DNA from: Candidatus Stahliibacteriota bacterium | GTDB lineage: Bacteria > Hydrothermota > Tepidihabitantia > B3-TA06 | Direction: 5' to 3' | Assembly (NCBI GenBank): GCA_004375895.1 | Contig: SOJW01000062.1 | Location: forward strand, 1-34,265 | Length of the DNA: 34,265 bases | Shown here: piece by piece, positions 7,355 through 14,641 of the stretch | How positions within the stretch are numbered: the first letter of the stretch is position 1 | Layout of the letters: every line of letters starts with the position of its first letter | Notes under the pieces: generated by a model | The model's database searches: none | What the model was told of the DNA's origin: nothing | The model's input: only the letters and a program-made list of their open reading frames with translations | Position numbers and translations under genes: made by a program

Positions 7355-9112
7355 TTACGGTTGAATCCTATAGGCCTCTATGGAGTAGAGGGTCGAGACG
7401 AGAAGCAGATCATCGAATACAGCCACCCCCATCGCCGGTCCCACGTCCAGCGTGGTGACGAGTTCAGGCGATTGAGGTTTGGATATATCCACCACATGCA
7501 CCCCTGCGTCCTGTGCCGCTATGAACATATAATCCTCGTAGCGTGCCAGGGCGGTGGGGGAGCCTTCCAGTTCGAGCACAGCGAGTTTCTTCGGCCGTGT
7601 GGGACGTGCCACGTTGATAACAGCGAGCGCCCCTGAGGAATCAAGGCCAAAAAGGAGATCTTCGTCCGCATACAACCTTTCGTAGTCACGTTCAAGCGCG
7701 AGGCTTGCCACCTCCTCCGGGTTGGTGCTGTCTGACCACTCGATTACGTACATGGCAGGCGGATTGGCGGAGACGAAGGCAAGCTTATCTCTGATCTTCA
7801 CATCCAGCGCCTGACCGCCGAAGCTGTAACGTCCCTGCTCCTTGAACGGCCCGCACGGACAGCGCCACCAGATCCCCACCCCGCGTTCATGCTCCGCCGC
7901 AAGAAGCATCTCGCCCTCCGAGTCCACCCCCGAGGCTGCCGACGCAAACTGCAGGAAGGTGCGCTTCTGGGGACGCTTGGGGTCCTTTATCTCTACTACA
8001 TACATCATATTACTTGTGGTCAGCACATAGACCTGGGAGCCGAAGAGATACACCCTGCGGCAGCCTGACATCTGAGAGTACTCGCCAAGGAAACTCAGGC
8101 TGTCTCCCAGACCGACGGTTCTTATTCCGGCGTCGCCCGCCGCAAGAACCGCCACCCCGCCCCGGGTCAGGATGTCGTAACCGGAACCGGCACCCCTGTA
8201 GAACAGTCCATGCCCTGCCAGGGGTTTGGTTGAGAGATCCATATGCCCTATGCCTGCACCTGTGAGGACAAAGCAGTCCTCATCTGCCTTAACAAGATCA
8301 AGTCCCATCCCAGGGAAACGTTCTCTCTGAATCTCGACGGGTTCATCCGGGTCAGCAATTGAGAAGAGAAGGAAATCCCCGGTTCCCGCAGCCGCTGCAA
8401 TTCGGTCATCGAATAGCTCCAGGCTCATTACCTCACCCGCAGCCTCGATACGCGTAACGACCTTGAGTGAGTTGCGCCTGGGCTCGCTCACCCAAAGCCC
8501 CTGCTCGGCACACGCAAGGTAGACCGTCTGGTCTGCAATCAAGATATCCATAACCGCCGGGTCACCCTCGATCGCTACTTTCTTTGCCTGTAAGGTTTTT
8601 GCCTCAAGATCCAGCACAAAAAGCCCACCTGTGTCTGCCGCCAGATAGAGCCTTGCTCCATTGCCAACAATCCTTACAGGGGGCATGGGTAGCTGGATCG
8701 GCGTAGAAGGGGAGCTTTCGCCTCCTCCAATATCCATACCATAAAGTTGTCCGTTGGCATCCGCGAACCAGAGCTTGCGCCCAAAGAGTTCCAACGCCGT
8801 TATCGGCTCGGTATGCAGCCATTCTACCTGCGGTTCTGCTTGGGAGAAGCCAGCTGCGTCTATTACCGCGAGGCCTCTGCTTCCCCCTACAAAGATGCTA
8901 GACTCATACCGTGCGATCAGGTTGGTTCTACCAGAAAGCATGAGCTCGGCGTGGCGATTGAGGGTCCTTCGGTCGAATATGCTTACGCCTCTGCCGTCGG
9001 CTACGTAAAGAAGGTCCTCGTCCGCTACGCCTGCCTGGAAATAACCCCCAAGGAGCAGTGAGGAGGTATGTTCGAACCCCGCCTGCAGAAGAAGGATTAA
9101 TGCAAGAATCAT
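7355..9112 (-). CDS. Exported LVIVD-type beta-propeller protein, paralogue
   Basis: A 585-residue protein with the short signal peptide MILALILLLQA. Blade-like repeats include LYVADGRGVSIFDRRTLNR, VYLACAEQGLWVSEPRR and MFIAAQDAGVHVVDISKPQSPE, the last being a textbook LVIVD unit. CPCGP is at residues 418-422 within GIWWRCPCGPFKEQ. It is clearly homologous to the next gene (5574-7343) in length, repeat type and the placement of CPCGP, so the pair arose by duplication. AGGA lies nine bases before the ATG at 9112. It follows the LolA-like gene by 36 bases on the same strand and is probably transcribed from the promoter at 9938-9965. Confidence 0.85.
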   Translation of the reverse strand: MILALILLLQAGFEHTSSLLLGGYFQAGVADEDLLYVADGRGVSIFDRRTLNRHAELMLSGRTNLIARYESSIFVGGSRGLAVIDAAGFSQAEPQVEWLHTEPITALELFGRKLWFADANGQLYGMDIGGGESSPSTPIQLPMPPVRIVGNGARLYLAADTGGLFVLDLEAKTLQAKKVAIEGDPAVMDILIADQTVYLACAEQGLWVSEPRRNSLKVVTRIEAAGEVMSLELFDDRIAAAAGTGDFLLFSIADPDEPVEIQRERFPGMGLDLVKADEDCFVLTGAGIGHMDLSTKPLAGHGLFYRGAGSGYDILTRGGVAVLAAGDAGIRTVGLGDSLSFLGEYSQMSGCRRVYLFGSQVYVLTTSNMMYVVEIKDPKRPQKRTFLQFASAASGVDSEGEMLLAAEHERGVGIWWRCPCGPFKEQGRYSFGGQALDVKIRDKLAFVSANPPAMYVIEWSDSTNPEEVASLALERDYERLYADEDLLFGLDSSGALAVINVARPTRPKKLAVLELEGSPTALARYEDYMFIAAQDAGVHVVDISKPQSPELVTTLDVGPAMGVAVFDDLLLVSTLYSIEAYRIQP

Positions 9113-9148
9113 TTCGGGACGTTCCTGATCAGATTACTTAAAGCCGGT

Positions 9149-9907
9149 CTATTGGCCGCGCATGTCAAACGCACGCTGCATGTTAGGCGGCAGGTCCACT
9201 GCAAACAGGTTATCCTTGCGCTGACGCTTGAGGCTTACCGTCCTGATATTGACCCGGGTCGATGCCGCATCCTGGAACGGGGAAAAGAGAGACGCGTTCA
9301 TCTCTATCCTTGCAGGCCACATCCACTTCTTGTCTACAGAAAAGTCGTGGAAGGTGATCGTGCTTTCTCCTCTCGTCATATTGAGTATCTGTTTGTTCTC
9401 CGCGTCGAAGGAAAAGAGAACCCTGTCTTGCCTGATTGCAAGAAGCGAACCTTCGCGGTAGAAGGTATCGATCTCGGCAAAGCCCTGGGGGAAGATGCCG
9501 AAAATGCCCAGCAGATTCCCAGCCGAGAAAGGTACGTTGCTCAAGGAGGGGAAGGTTTGATCGCGGAAGGCGGTGATTTTTACCCCGTTGAGGAAGTCGT
9601 ATATCCAGGCCGTATCGGCTATCCCCAGCATATAGATAGCGGGTGATCCACCAGGTAGCCGGATATCCATGGCGTACTTCTCGTTTTCCGCTTCCCAATA
9701 GAATCGGGTTGGCAGCTCGACCAGCACCTCGCCTGTGCTGTCGAGAGGGGTTATAATTCCGTTCGCAGCGAGGTACTTGGGGGTGGTGATTTCGGCCAGG
9801 AACCCCAGTTCCTCAGGGTACTCGTTTGCTTCCATAGCCATTGCGGGCAGAGCCAGGGCAAAAAATAATCCCACAAACCACGACCTTCTATTGATACTTC
9901 TTTTCAT
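9149..9907 (-). CDS. Exported LolA-like / DUF4292-like lipid-binding-fold protein
   Basis: A 252-residue protein with a classical signal peptide: MKRSINRR, a hydrophobic core, and a predicted AMA cleavage site before MEAN. The mature part is mostly beta, with alternating segments such as FYWEAENEKYAMDIRLP, LLAIRQDRVLFSFD, and STITFHDF followed by WPARIEMN. This is the pattern of LolA/LolB-fold and DUF4292 proteins, which carry or sense lipoproteins or hydrophobic ligands in the periplasm. The assignment rests on pattern, not on a diagnostic motif. AGGAGG lies shortly before the ATG at 9907, and a consensus promoter is at 9938-9965. As first gene of the unit it may assist export or anchoring of the two propellers downstream. 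Confidence 0.7.
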   Translation of the reverse strand: MKRSINRRSWFVGLFFALALPAMAMEANEYPEELGFLAEITTPKYLAANGIITPLDSTGEVLVELPTRFYWEAENEKYAMDIRLPGGSPAIYMLGIADTAWIYDFLNGVKITAFRDQTFPSLSNVPFSAGNLLGIFGIFPQGFAEIDTFYREGSLLAIRQDRVLFSFDAENKQILNMTRGESTITFHDFSVDKKWMWPARIEMNASLFSPFQDAASTRVNIRTVSLKRQRKDNLFAVDLPPNMQRAFDMRGQ

Positions 9908-9937
9908 CGATCCTCCTAAACGGCTGATTAGTAGAGA

Positions 9938-9965
9938 ATTATAGGATGGGTCTGGCTCTTGTCAA
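9938..9965 (-). promoter_or_regulatory. Sigma70-type promoter for the propeller unit
   Basis: On the minus strand: TTGACA (9965-9960), 16 bp spacer, TATAAT (9943-9938). The predicted start is near 9931, leaving a leader of about 24 nt with an AGGAGG ribosome-binding site before the ATG at 9907. Confidence 0.85.
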
Positions 9966-10237
9966 GGCAAGTGAGTTCGTGCGCGGGTAGATAGTTGCCC
10001 GGGTTGGGGTATGCGAGCAAGGGTGTTATTAGGAAAAGCGGAGATTTCCTTTAGACTTACAAAAAAGGAATTAACCAAACAGATCCACCGTCTATGCAGA
10101 TTAACTACAAGAGATCATACGTCATGAATGCCCTCGAAGCAAGGCTTTTGATCATTGAACACTATCTAGCCTACAATGTAGCGCAGACACTCCTGTCTCT
10201 TTTTCGGGTTTGAACAGACAAGCTCAAGCGTGGCAGT

Positions 10238-10274
10238 TCTCAACCCCTTGCTACCTGGTAACGATGTATTGGAC
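10238..10274 (+). repeat. Dispersed repeat, copy 1
   Basis: Starts TCTCAACCCC and contains CCTGGTAACGATGTATTG (10254-10271), which is identical to 24522-24539. The flanks also align with small gaps. Read on the minus strand, both copies encode QYIVTR followed by related residues, interrupted by a stop here. Confidence 0.6.
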
Positions 10275-10336
10275 TATCTACAATGATGTCTTGACAATGG
10301 ACATTTCGTCCTCTTTTGGGACGGTAGGTTGAGGTC

Positions 10337-10362
10337 TTGATTTTTCCCGCACAATGTATAAA
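10337..10362 (+). promoter_or_regulatory. Possible leaderless promoter for obg
   Basis: TATAAA (10357-10362) ends seven bases before the GTG at 10370, the same geometry as the leaderless genes in this window. The -35 is weak: TTGATT (10337-10342) is only 14 bp away. No Shine-Dalgarno sequence precedes the GTG. Confidence 0.3.
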
Positions 10363-10369
10363 GTATGAT

Positions 10370-11329
10370 GTGCGTTTTGTAGACGAGGTAACGATCCGGG
10401 TGGCCGCAGGTTCAGGCGGCTCGGGCTGCGTGAGCTTTAGGCGCGAGAAGTTTGTTCCCAGGGGTGGGCCTGACGGCGGGGACGGAGGCGACGGTGGATC
10501 TATCTATCTCGTTGGGAACCTGCATCTGGCCACGCTTGCCGATCTTGCCTACCACGTCTCCTACCGCGCTGGCAAGGGCGGCAACGGTAAGGGCAAGAAC
10601 ATGCACGGCGCCAAGGGTAAGGATGCCGAGATCAAAGTTCCCCTGGGTACCGACGCCTACGATGAAGACTCGGGGGAACTCCTGGGCTCGGTCCTGGAAG
10701 ATAGCCAGCGTCTTCTCGTGGCTCGCGGCGGACGAGGCGGTCGAGGCAACGCGCGTTTCGCAACACCCATACATCAGGCACCGCGCGAGCATGAGGAAGG
10801 AAAACCGGGCGAGCACCGCAAACTCAAGCTCGTTCTTCGCCTCCTTGCAGACGTTGGGATTATCGGTTTGCCCAACGCTGGCAAATCCACACTCCTTAAA
10901 GCACTCACCCATGCCGAACCCAAGATCGCATCCTACCCCTTCACCACCCTTTCACCCAATCTGGGCGTGCTGCGTGACGAATGGCTCTCATTCACCCTCT
11001 CAGACATCCCAGGCATCATCCAGGGTGCAGCCGAAGGCAAAGGCCTGGGCCTGCGATTCCTGCGCCACATCGAGCGCACGAGGCTTTTGGTGTTCGTGCT
11101 TGCCGCGGATGAGGATCCGGCAGTGGCCTATCAGACGCTTCTTGCAGAACTTGCCGCCTACAACCCGGAGCTCCTTGAGCGCAAAAGGATAGTTGTGGTA
11201 AACAAGATGGATCTGGTCTCTAAGAAGTCAAGGATAGCGGGCGAGAAGGGTATACTTTACATCTCCGCCCTCAAAGGTGATGGCATTGAAGGGCTCAAGA
11301 AACGTCTTACCGAGAGGCTTGCAGGGTGA
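10370..11329 (+). CDS. obg: GTPase Obg
   Basis: A 319-residue GTPase of the Obg family, which binds the large ribosomal subunit and links ribosome maturation with stress signalling. The N-terminal glycine-rich Obg fold is plain (GSGGSGCVSFRREKF, then PRGGPDGGDGGDGG). G-domain motifs follow in order: GLPNAGKST (G1), TTLSPNLG (G2/switch I), DIPGII (G3), NKMD (G4) and SALKGDGI (G5). There is no C-terminal OCT extension, so this is the short form. The frame is open to TTG at 10337, but the family N-terminus (RFVDEVTIRV) fits the GTG at 10370. The stop overlaps the start of dprA (GTGA), indicating coupled translation. Confidence 0.93.
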   Translation: MRFVDEVTIRVAAGSGGSGCVSFRREKFVPRGGPDGGDGGDGGSIYLVGNLHLATLADLAYHVSYRAGKGGNGKGKNMHGAKGKDAEIKVPLGTDAYDEDSGELLGSVLEDSQRLLVARGGRGGRGNARFATPIHQAPREHEEGKPGEHRKLKLVLRLLADVGIIGLPNAGKSTLLKALTHAEPKIASYPFTTLSPNLGVLRDEWLSFTLSDIPGIIQGAAEGKGLGLRFLRHIERTRLLVFVLAADEDPAVAYQTLLAELAAYNPELLERKRIVVVNKMDLVSKKSRIAGEKGILYISALKGDGIEGLKKRLTERLAG

Positions 11330-12417
11330 AGAACGAGGCATACGTTGATCTCCTTTCGGTCGAGGGTTTGGGACAGACGCGTATTGCCCGGCTCATGGAG
11401 ATCTTAGGTTCGGCAGAGGAGATACTCGCGCGTTCAAAGGCTGAGCTGACGCAGGCGGGTGTTCCACAAAAGATCGCCGCAAGGATAGCTTCCTATTCGC
11501 GTTCAAAAGAGACAGCAGATGACTTGAAGTGCCTGGAGCGCTGCGGTGCAAGGATCGTTACCTCGCTCGATGAAAACTATCCTCTGTTGCTAAAATCCTC
11601 GCCCCAGCCTCCGGCGGTGCTTTTCGTGCGGGGAGAGTTAAGAGCTGAAGAGAAGCTTGTTGTGGCGATGGTGGGCACCCGCACGCCTACCGGTTACGGC
11701 CGGGCAGCGGCCGAGCGACTTGCGCGAGAGCTTGGTGCACGAGGGGTGGTGATCGTTTCAGGCGCGGCGCGCGGGATAGACAGCCTGGCGCACAAGGGAT
11801 GTCTTTCTGCGGGCGGGCGCACCATCGCGGTACTGGGCTGCGGGATAGACATATCCTACCCGCCGGAGAACGCCGAACTTTTCGACCGTATCGCAGCGCA
11901 GGGTGCGGTTATAACCGAGTTCTTGCCTGGCGTCATCCCTGCACCTGGACTTTTCCCGCGCCGCAACCGGATAATCGCCTGGCTCTCGCACGGGGTGGTG
12001 GCGGTCGAGGCTGGGCCAAGATCGGGCGCTTTAATCACCGCGCGCTGGGCCGCCGACGCAGGACGCGACGTGTTTGCCGTTCCGGGCGGCATTTTCTCGG
12101 AACAATCCGCGGGCACGAACCGACTCCTGCGCGACGGTGCAAAACTCGTGAGCCGGGTGGAGGACATCCTTGAGGAGTACGCCGCGGTGTATCAACCTGT
12201 AAGCGTCGAAGGTACGCAGGATATGCCGGACGACTCCGCGCTTTCTGACGAAGAAAAACGTATCTACCGATTACTAGGTCCTGAACCGATTCATGTGGAT
12301 AACCTTGTGGATAGGTTGGGGATTCCTTCGGCGCAGCTGCTCCCAACCCTCCTAGGTATGGAACTTAAGGGCGTTATCAAGCAATTGCCAGGGATGCGGT
12401 TTGTGCGGGTTTTGTAA
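11326..12417 (+). CDS. dprA: DNA processing protein DprA
   Basis: A 363-residue DprA/Smf protein, which loads RecA onto incoming single-stranded DNA during transformation and protects that DNA. An N-terminal helix-hairpin-helix-like region (VEGLGQTRIARLMEILG) precedes the Rossmann-like core, which contains VGTRTPTGYG, SGAARGIDSLAHK, FPRRNRIIAWLS and SGALITARWA. The C-terminal roughly 60 residues form the DprA winged helix (EEKRIYRLLG, HVDNLVDRLGIPSAQL). The GTG start at 11326 overlaps the obg stop, with GAGAGG at 11312-11317 as ribosome-binding site. A palindromic repeat begins directly after the stop codon. The gene suggests competence for DNA uptake but does not prove it. Confidence 0.93.
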   Translation: MKNEAYVDLLSVEGLGQTRIARLMEILGSAEEILARSKAELTQAGVPQKIAARIASYSRSKETADDLKCLERCGARIVTSLDENYPLLLKSSPQPPAVLFVRGELRAEEKLVVAMVGTRTPTGYGRAAAERLARELGARGVVIVSGAARGIDSLAHKGCLSAGGRTIAVLGCGIDISYPPENAELFDRIAAQGAVITEFLPGVIPAPGLFPRRNRIIAWLSHGVVAVEAGPRSGALITARWAADAGRDVFAVPGGIFSEQSAGTNRLLRDGAKLVSRVEDILEEYAAVYQPVSVEGTQDMPDDSALSDEEKRIYRLLGPEPIHVDNLVDRLGIPSAQLLPTLLGMELKGVIKQLPGMRFVRVL

Positions 12418-12456
12418 TCACCCCACGAATCTGCTTCGCAGCTTCGCGGGGACCCC
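12418..12456 (-). repeat. Dispersed palindromic element, copy B (inverted)
   Basis: The reverse complement reads GGGGTCCCCGCGAAGC, TGCGAAGCA, GATTCGTGGGGTGA. The CCCC/GGGG outer arms and the central GC-TGCGAAGCA hairpin match copies A, C and D. It begins on the base after the dprA stop codon. Confidence 0.7.
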
Positions 12457-12891
12457 AAAAGCTTTAGAAGGTGGACAAAAGGTGGACAAGGACGCGACTG
12501 CGTCGCAATTGCAAATATCAAATTTCAAAATGCAAAATGATGGGACGGACACGGAGCGAAGCGGACGCGCAAGCGACGTCTGGGGTAAATTTCGCGTCAG
12601 GTTTGAGTGCTACTCGTCATCTGCTTTCAATTTAGGAATAATTTTGCTCCGCAAGCGTCGTCCTCCGGTTAAATTGCAAAGTCATTGCTGCGACAACACG
12701 GTTGTCGCACTCCTAAAAAGCATCCAGCGGCTGGAGCACCCGACAGGGGGCACGATGAGCCCGCCCTTCACAATCTCATGGTTTCTTTGCGATCTTTCCC
12801 CTGCAGGGGGAAAGGAGCACTAAAAAAGGAGCATTTAATCGGGGTAAAAAAGGCGGACATCCGTTGGGGGGTTCTGGATTCAACTGAAGGC
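12457..12891. other. Repeat-rich intergenic region, no gene
   Basis: Several small palindromes are visible: GCGAC-TGC-GTCGC near 12494-12506, GCGACAAC-ACG-GTTGTCGC (12690-12708), and CTTTCCCC-TGCA-GGGGGAAAG (12794-12814). The last shares TGCGATCTTT...GCAGG...AAAGG with 17038-17069. An A/T-rich stretch, CAAATATCAAATTTCAAAA, looks like another common interspersed repeat. No reading frame here has a ribosome-binding site or protein-like composition. Confidence 0.55.
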
Positions 12892-12919
12892 TTGACATAT
12901 TTGGATATTTGACTATACT
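12892..12919 (+). promoter_or_regulatory. Sigma70-type promoter of a short transcript
   Basis: TTGACA (12892-12897), 16 bp spacer, TATACT (12914-12919). The predicted start is near 12926. A terminator hairpin follows after about 45-80 nt, before any gene. Confidence 0.8.
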
Positions 12920-12925
12920 GATAGC

Positions 12926-13006
12926 ACGATAGTTCTCTACCTTTTGTAGGGAACCCATAGAGGTTTCGGCCGCTGAACCAGATATAATCAGCGGTCTTTT
13001 TTATTT
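12926..13006 (+). ncRNA. Short structured transcript: small RNA or attenuator leader
   Basis: Between the promoter at 12892-12919 and the terminator at 12968-13006 lies a strong hairpin: GTTCTCTAC (12932-12940), loop CTTTT, GTAGGGAAC (12946-12954). It forms nine pairs including one G-U. The whole transcript would be about 80 nt with two stem-loops. No open reading frame of useful length is present. It could be an independent small RNA, or a leader whose terminator controls read-through into the DUF3795 gene starting six bases after the T-run. I recognise no known riboswitch or small-RNA consensus. Confidence 0.5.
12968..13006 (+). terminator. Intrinsic terminator
   Basis: GGCCGCTGA (12968-12976) pairs with TCAGCGGTC (12988-12996), nine pairs with one G-U, followed by TTTTTTATTT. 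It lies between a strong promoter and the next gene. Confidence 0.8.
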
Positions 13007-13011
13007 GGTAT

Positions 13012-13239
13012 GTGGGCGCGGGGTTTTGCGGGGATTACTGCGGGAAGTGTCCGAATTATCCAAAAGAATGCGCAGGCTGCCTGCCAGAGCTGCACCCCGA
13101 CTGCCACTTTATCCAGTGCTGCCTCGCGAAGGGGATTGAGCACAGCGACGTGGCGATCTATTCCCGAAGGGAATGCGCCTTAGTTAATCTGATTGTTCAG
13201 GGAGATGTAGAACGAACACTCTTGCCCGTTTGGATATGA
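13012..13239 (+). CDS. DUF3795-like cysteine-rich protein, C-terminally truncated
   Basis: A 75-residue frame from GTG at 13012. The first 45 residues are typical of DUF3795 proteins: CGDYCGKCPNY, CAGCLPELHPDC, CCLAKGIEH, with closely spaced cysteines likely to bind metal. After KGIEH, where the family normally continues with more cysteines, the sequence switches to a repeat-derived segment (GCGACGTGGCGATCT and a palindrome ATTCCC-GAA-GGGAAT) and ends at TGA. The gene therefore seems truncated by repeat insertion. No clear ribosome-binding site precedes the GTG. It sits immediately behind a terminator, so expression would require read-through. Probably a decaying gene. Confidence 0.55.
   Translation: MGAGFCGDYCGKCPNYPKECAGCLPELHPDCHFIQCCLAKGIEHSDVAIYSRRECALVNLIVQGDVERTLLPVWI
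13144..13174. repeat. Repeat fragment inside the DUF3795 gene
   Basis: GCGACGTGGCGATCT (13145-13159) is the reverse complement of the AGATCGCCACGTC motif near 2444. It is followed by ATTCCC-GAA-GGGAAT (13160-13174). It marks the point where the protein departs from its family. Confidence 0.5.
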
Positions 13240-13245
13240 TGCACT

Positions 13246-14421
13246 TTATTCAACGGAGTCAGTCCTTCGCTTAGGGAGGAACGCCAGCATCTTTTCACGC
13301 TTCGCTCGTATACCTTTTGGGGTTGGCTCTACAAGATCCATTTCAACGAGTGCGTTTACGTCTCTTGTGACTGTCTTGGCAGTCTTTGTCGCATAAGCTT
13401 CGGCTAAGCGGGGACTGATATGTCGAATCTCTGATAGCGGTACGGGTTCTTCCTTGTAAGAGAGGTCCAGCGCCAGATGACGACGCCTCCTCGCCACATC
13501 ACCAGGCTTGTCTTTGAATGCTCCATGGATGTAGTCTCTCCAGGATACATCCAAAATCTGAATCTGAATAACCTGCATCTGTTCGTCTAAACCGTCTAAG
13601 AACCCGCGGACTGCATATTTAATGAACGGAAAGACTTCACCACCTGATTGAGAAGCTCTATCCAATTGTCTATAATACTCCTGTCGAGTGATATTATAGT
13701 GGTTACTCAATAAGTGAACCGCCAATGTTGGCGCTCCAGCGGCAAGTAGAATCTGAAACTCCATCAGTCTGGCTGTTCGTCCATTGCCGTCACCGAAAGG
13801 ATGGATCCAAGCCAAATACAGATGAGCGAGGATCGCACGAATCAAGCCGAAAGCGATTTCTTGGTCTATGGGGGCACGAAGCCTTTCGGCGTTTAATAAC
13901 TCACATAAGCGCTTCAAAAGATATTCGCAATCTTCAACAGGGGCGCCAGGGTACCGGCCGACAACGACAGAATAATCTCGAATCTCGCCTGGTACAACTT
14001 CTTCCGGGAGTTCAATGTCTTTAAGGACGAGACGGTTGAACTCCTTGATCTTGTCAACACAGAGATCGTCTACATCTTCTTTTTCTAACAATTCGTTGCC
14101 GATTCGGTTACACGCATCGATAATGTTCTTTACTTCTTGAGCGAGATACTTCTTGGAAGGTGGAAGCGTCAACTCTCCATCAACCAGTTTCAAAGCCTCT
14201 TCTTCAGATAGGGTATTACCCTCAATAGCTGTGGTAGCCAATGCCCCCTTAGCCAAATAAATCTTGTGAAGTCTACCAGCTGTTGCTGGCTGCAAAGGCA
14301 AACCGGCCAAATACTCACATTTGGCTTGTACCTCTCCAAGTGCCAGCCAAAGCTTATGATCAGCCTGATGCAAATCCAGACTGAATTTTATCCAGGGATG
14401 TGTCCTTTCGTATGTCCTCAT
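13246..14421 (-). CDS. Fic domain protein (AMPylase) with C-terminal winged helix
   Basis: A 391-residue Fic protein. The catalytic motif HPFGDGNGRTAR is intact at residues 207-218, as needed for transfer of AMP to hydroxyl groups on target proteins. An inhibitory motif (T/S)xxxE(G/N) lies at residues 63-68 (TTAIEG), so activity is probably self-restrained by an N-terminal alpha-inh helix (class II Fic). Residues from about 310 to 385 look like a winged helix-turn-helix (SEIRHISPRLAEAYATKT, TVTRDVNALVEMDLV), suggesting DNA binding and autoregulation. AGGAG (14432-14428) precedes the ATG at 14421. A promoter lies at 14534-14561. The region from promoter into the first codons carries a 12-bp-phased motif, a candidate operator. 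No separate antitoxin gene is adjacent. Confidence 0.92.
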   Translation of the reverse strand: MRTYERTHPWIKFSLDLHQADHKLWLALGEVQAKCEYLAGLPLQPATAGRLHKIYLAKGALATTAIEGNTLSEEEALKLVDGELTLPPSKKYLAQEVKNIIDACNRIGNELLEKEDVDDLCVDKIKEFNRLVLKDIELPEEVVPGEIRDYSVVVGRYPGAPVEDCEYLLKRLCELLNAERLRAPIDQEIAFGLIRAILAHLYLAWIHPFGDGNGRTARLMEFQILLAAGAPTLAVHLLSNHYNITRQEYYRQLDRASQSGGEVFPFIKYAVRGFLDGLDEQMQVIQIQILDVSWRDYIHGAFKDKPGDVARRRRHLALDLSYKEEPVPLSEIRHISPRLAEAYATKTAKTVTRDVNALVEMDLVEPTPKGIRAKREKMLAFLPKRRTDSVE

Positions 14422-14531
14422 AAATGTCTCCTAAGATGTCCAACGATATGTCACAAAGAAATCACCTATTTACTTGACTTAATGAGCAATCCTTGTTAAA
14501 AATGTCTAGCTTTGTGTCTACACCCATGTCC
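14400..14531 (-). promoter_or_regulatory. 12-bp-phased DGACAY motif array over fic start (candidate operator)
   Basis: On the plus strand RTGTCN hexamers begin at 14400, 14412, 14424, 14436 and 14448, then at 14502, 14514 and 14526, each step within a cluster being exactly 12 bases. On the minus strand these read GGACAC, GGACAT, AGACAT, GGACAT, TGACAT, then AGACAT, AGACAC, GGACAT. One cluster covers the predicted transcription start, the other the ribosome-binding site, start codon and first codons. A partial match (GTC) continues in phase at 14540-14542. Cooperative binding by the winged helix of the Fic protein, or another regulator, would explain it. Confidence 0.6.
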
Positions 14532-14533
14532 CA

Positions 14534-14561
14534 AGTATAGTCAAAGAAAAAGGGATGTCAA
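14534..14561 (-). promoter_or_regulatory. Sigma70-type promoter for fic
   Basis: On the minus strand: TTGACA (14561-14556), 16 bp spacer, TATACT (14539-14534). The predicted start near 14527 gives a leader of about 105 nt. The distal cluster of phased motifs overlaps the start site. Confidence 0.85.
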
Positions 14562-14594
14562 GGGGGGAATTCTTATCAAGCTGGCTCATTTTAC

Positions 14595-14623
14595 TTGACA
14601 ACCTTGCCTGAATCCCTTAATAT
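14595..14623 (+). promoter_or_regulatory. Promoter of the riboswitch-receptor transcript
   Basis: TTGACA (14595-14600), 17 bp spacer, TAATAT (14618-14623). The predicted start near 14630 lies just before the cobalamin riboswitch. It is divergent from the fic promoter 34 bases away. Confidence 0.65.
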
Positions 14624-14641
14624 CTCATAACAATCTGGACT

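Larger units (their letters stand above)
9966..10369. other. Intergenic region with decayed sequence
   Basis: This is a divergent spacer between the propeller unit and obg. It holds a 38-codon frame at 10011-10127 (MRARVLLGKAEIS...) with no promoter or ribosome-binding site, a GGAAA/TTTCC hairpin near 10032-10050, and one copy of a dispersed repeat (10238-10274). TTGACA at 10291-10296 lacks a convincing -10 at the usual distance. I see no convincing gene. Confidence 0.5.

Noticed and set aside
10011-10127. 38-codon frame in the obg upstream region
   Set aside because: There is no promoter or ribosome-binding site at the right place and no homology recognised. Kept only as a note in the intergenic entry.
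10291-10319. TTGACA at 10291 as the obg promoter
   Set aside because: At 16-17 bp the -10 would be TTTTGG, which is too poor to call.
12401-12823. 140-codon frame after dprA
   Set aside because: It starts inside dprA and translates several palindromes and interspersed repeats, with no protein-like pattern.
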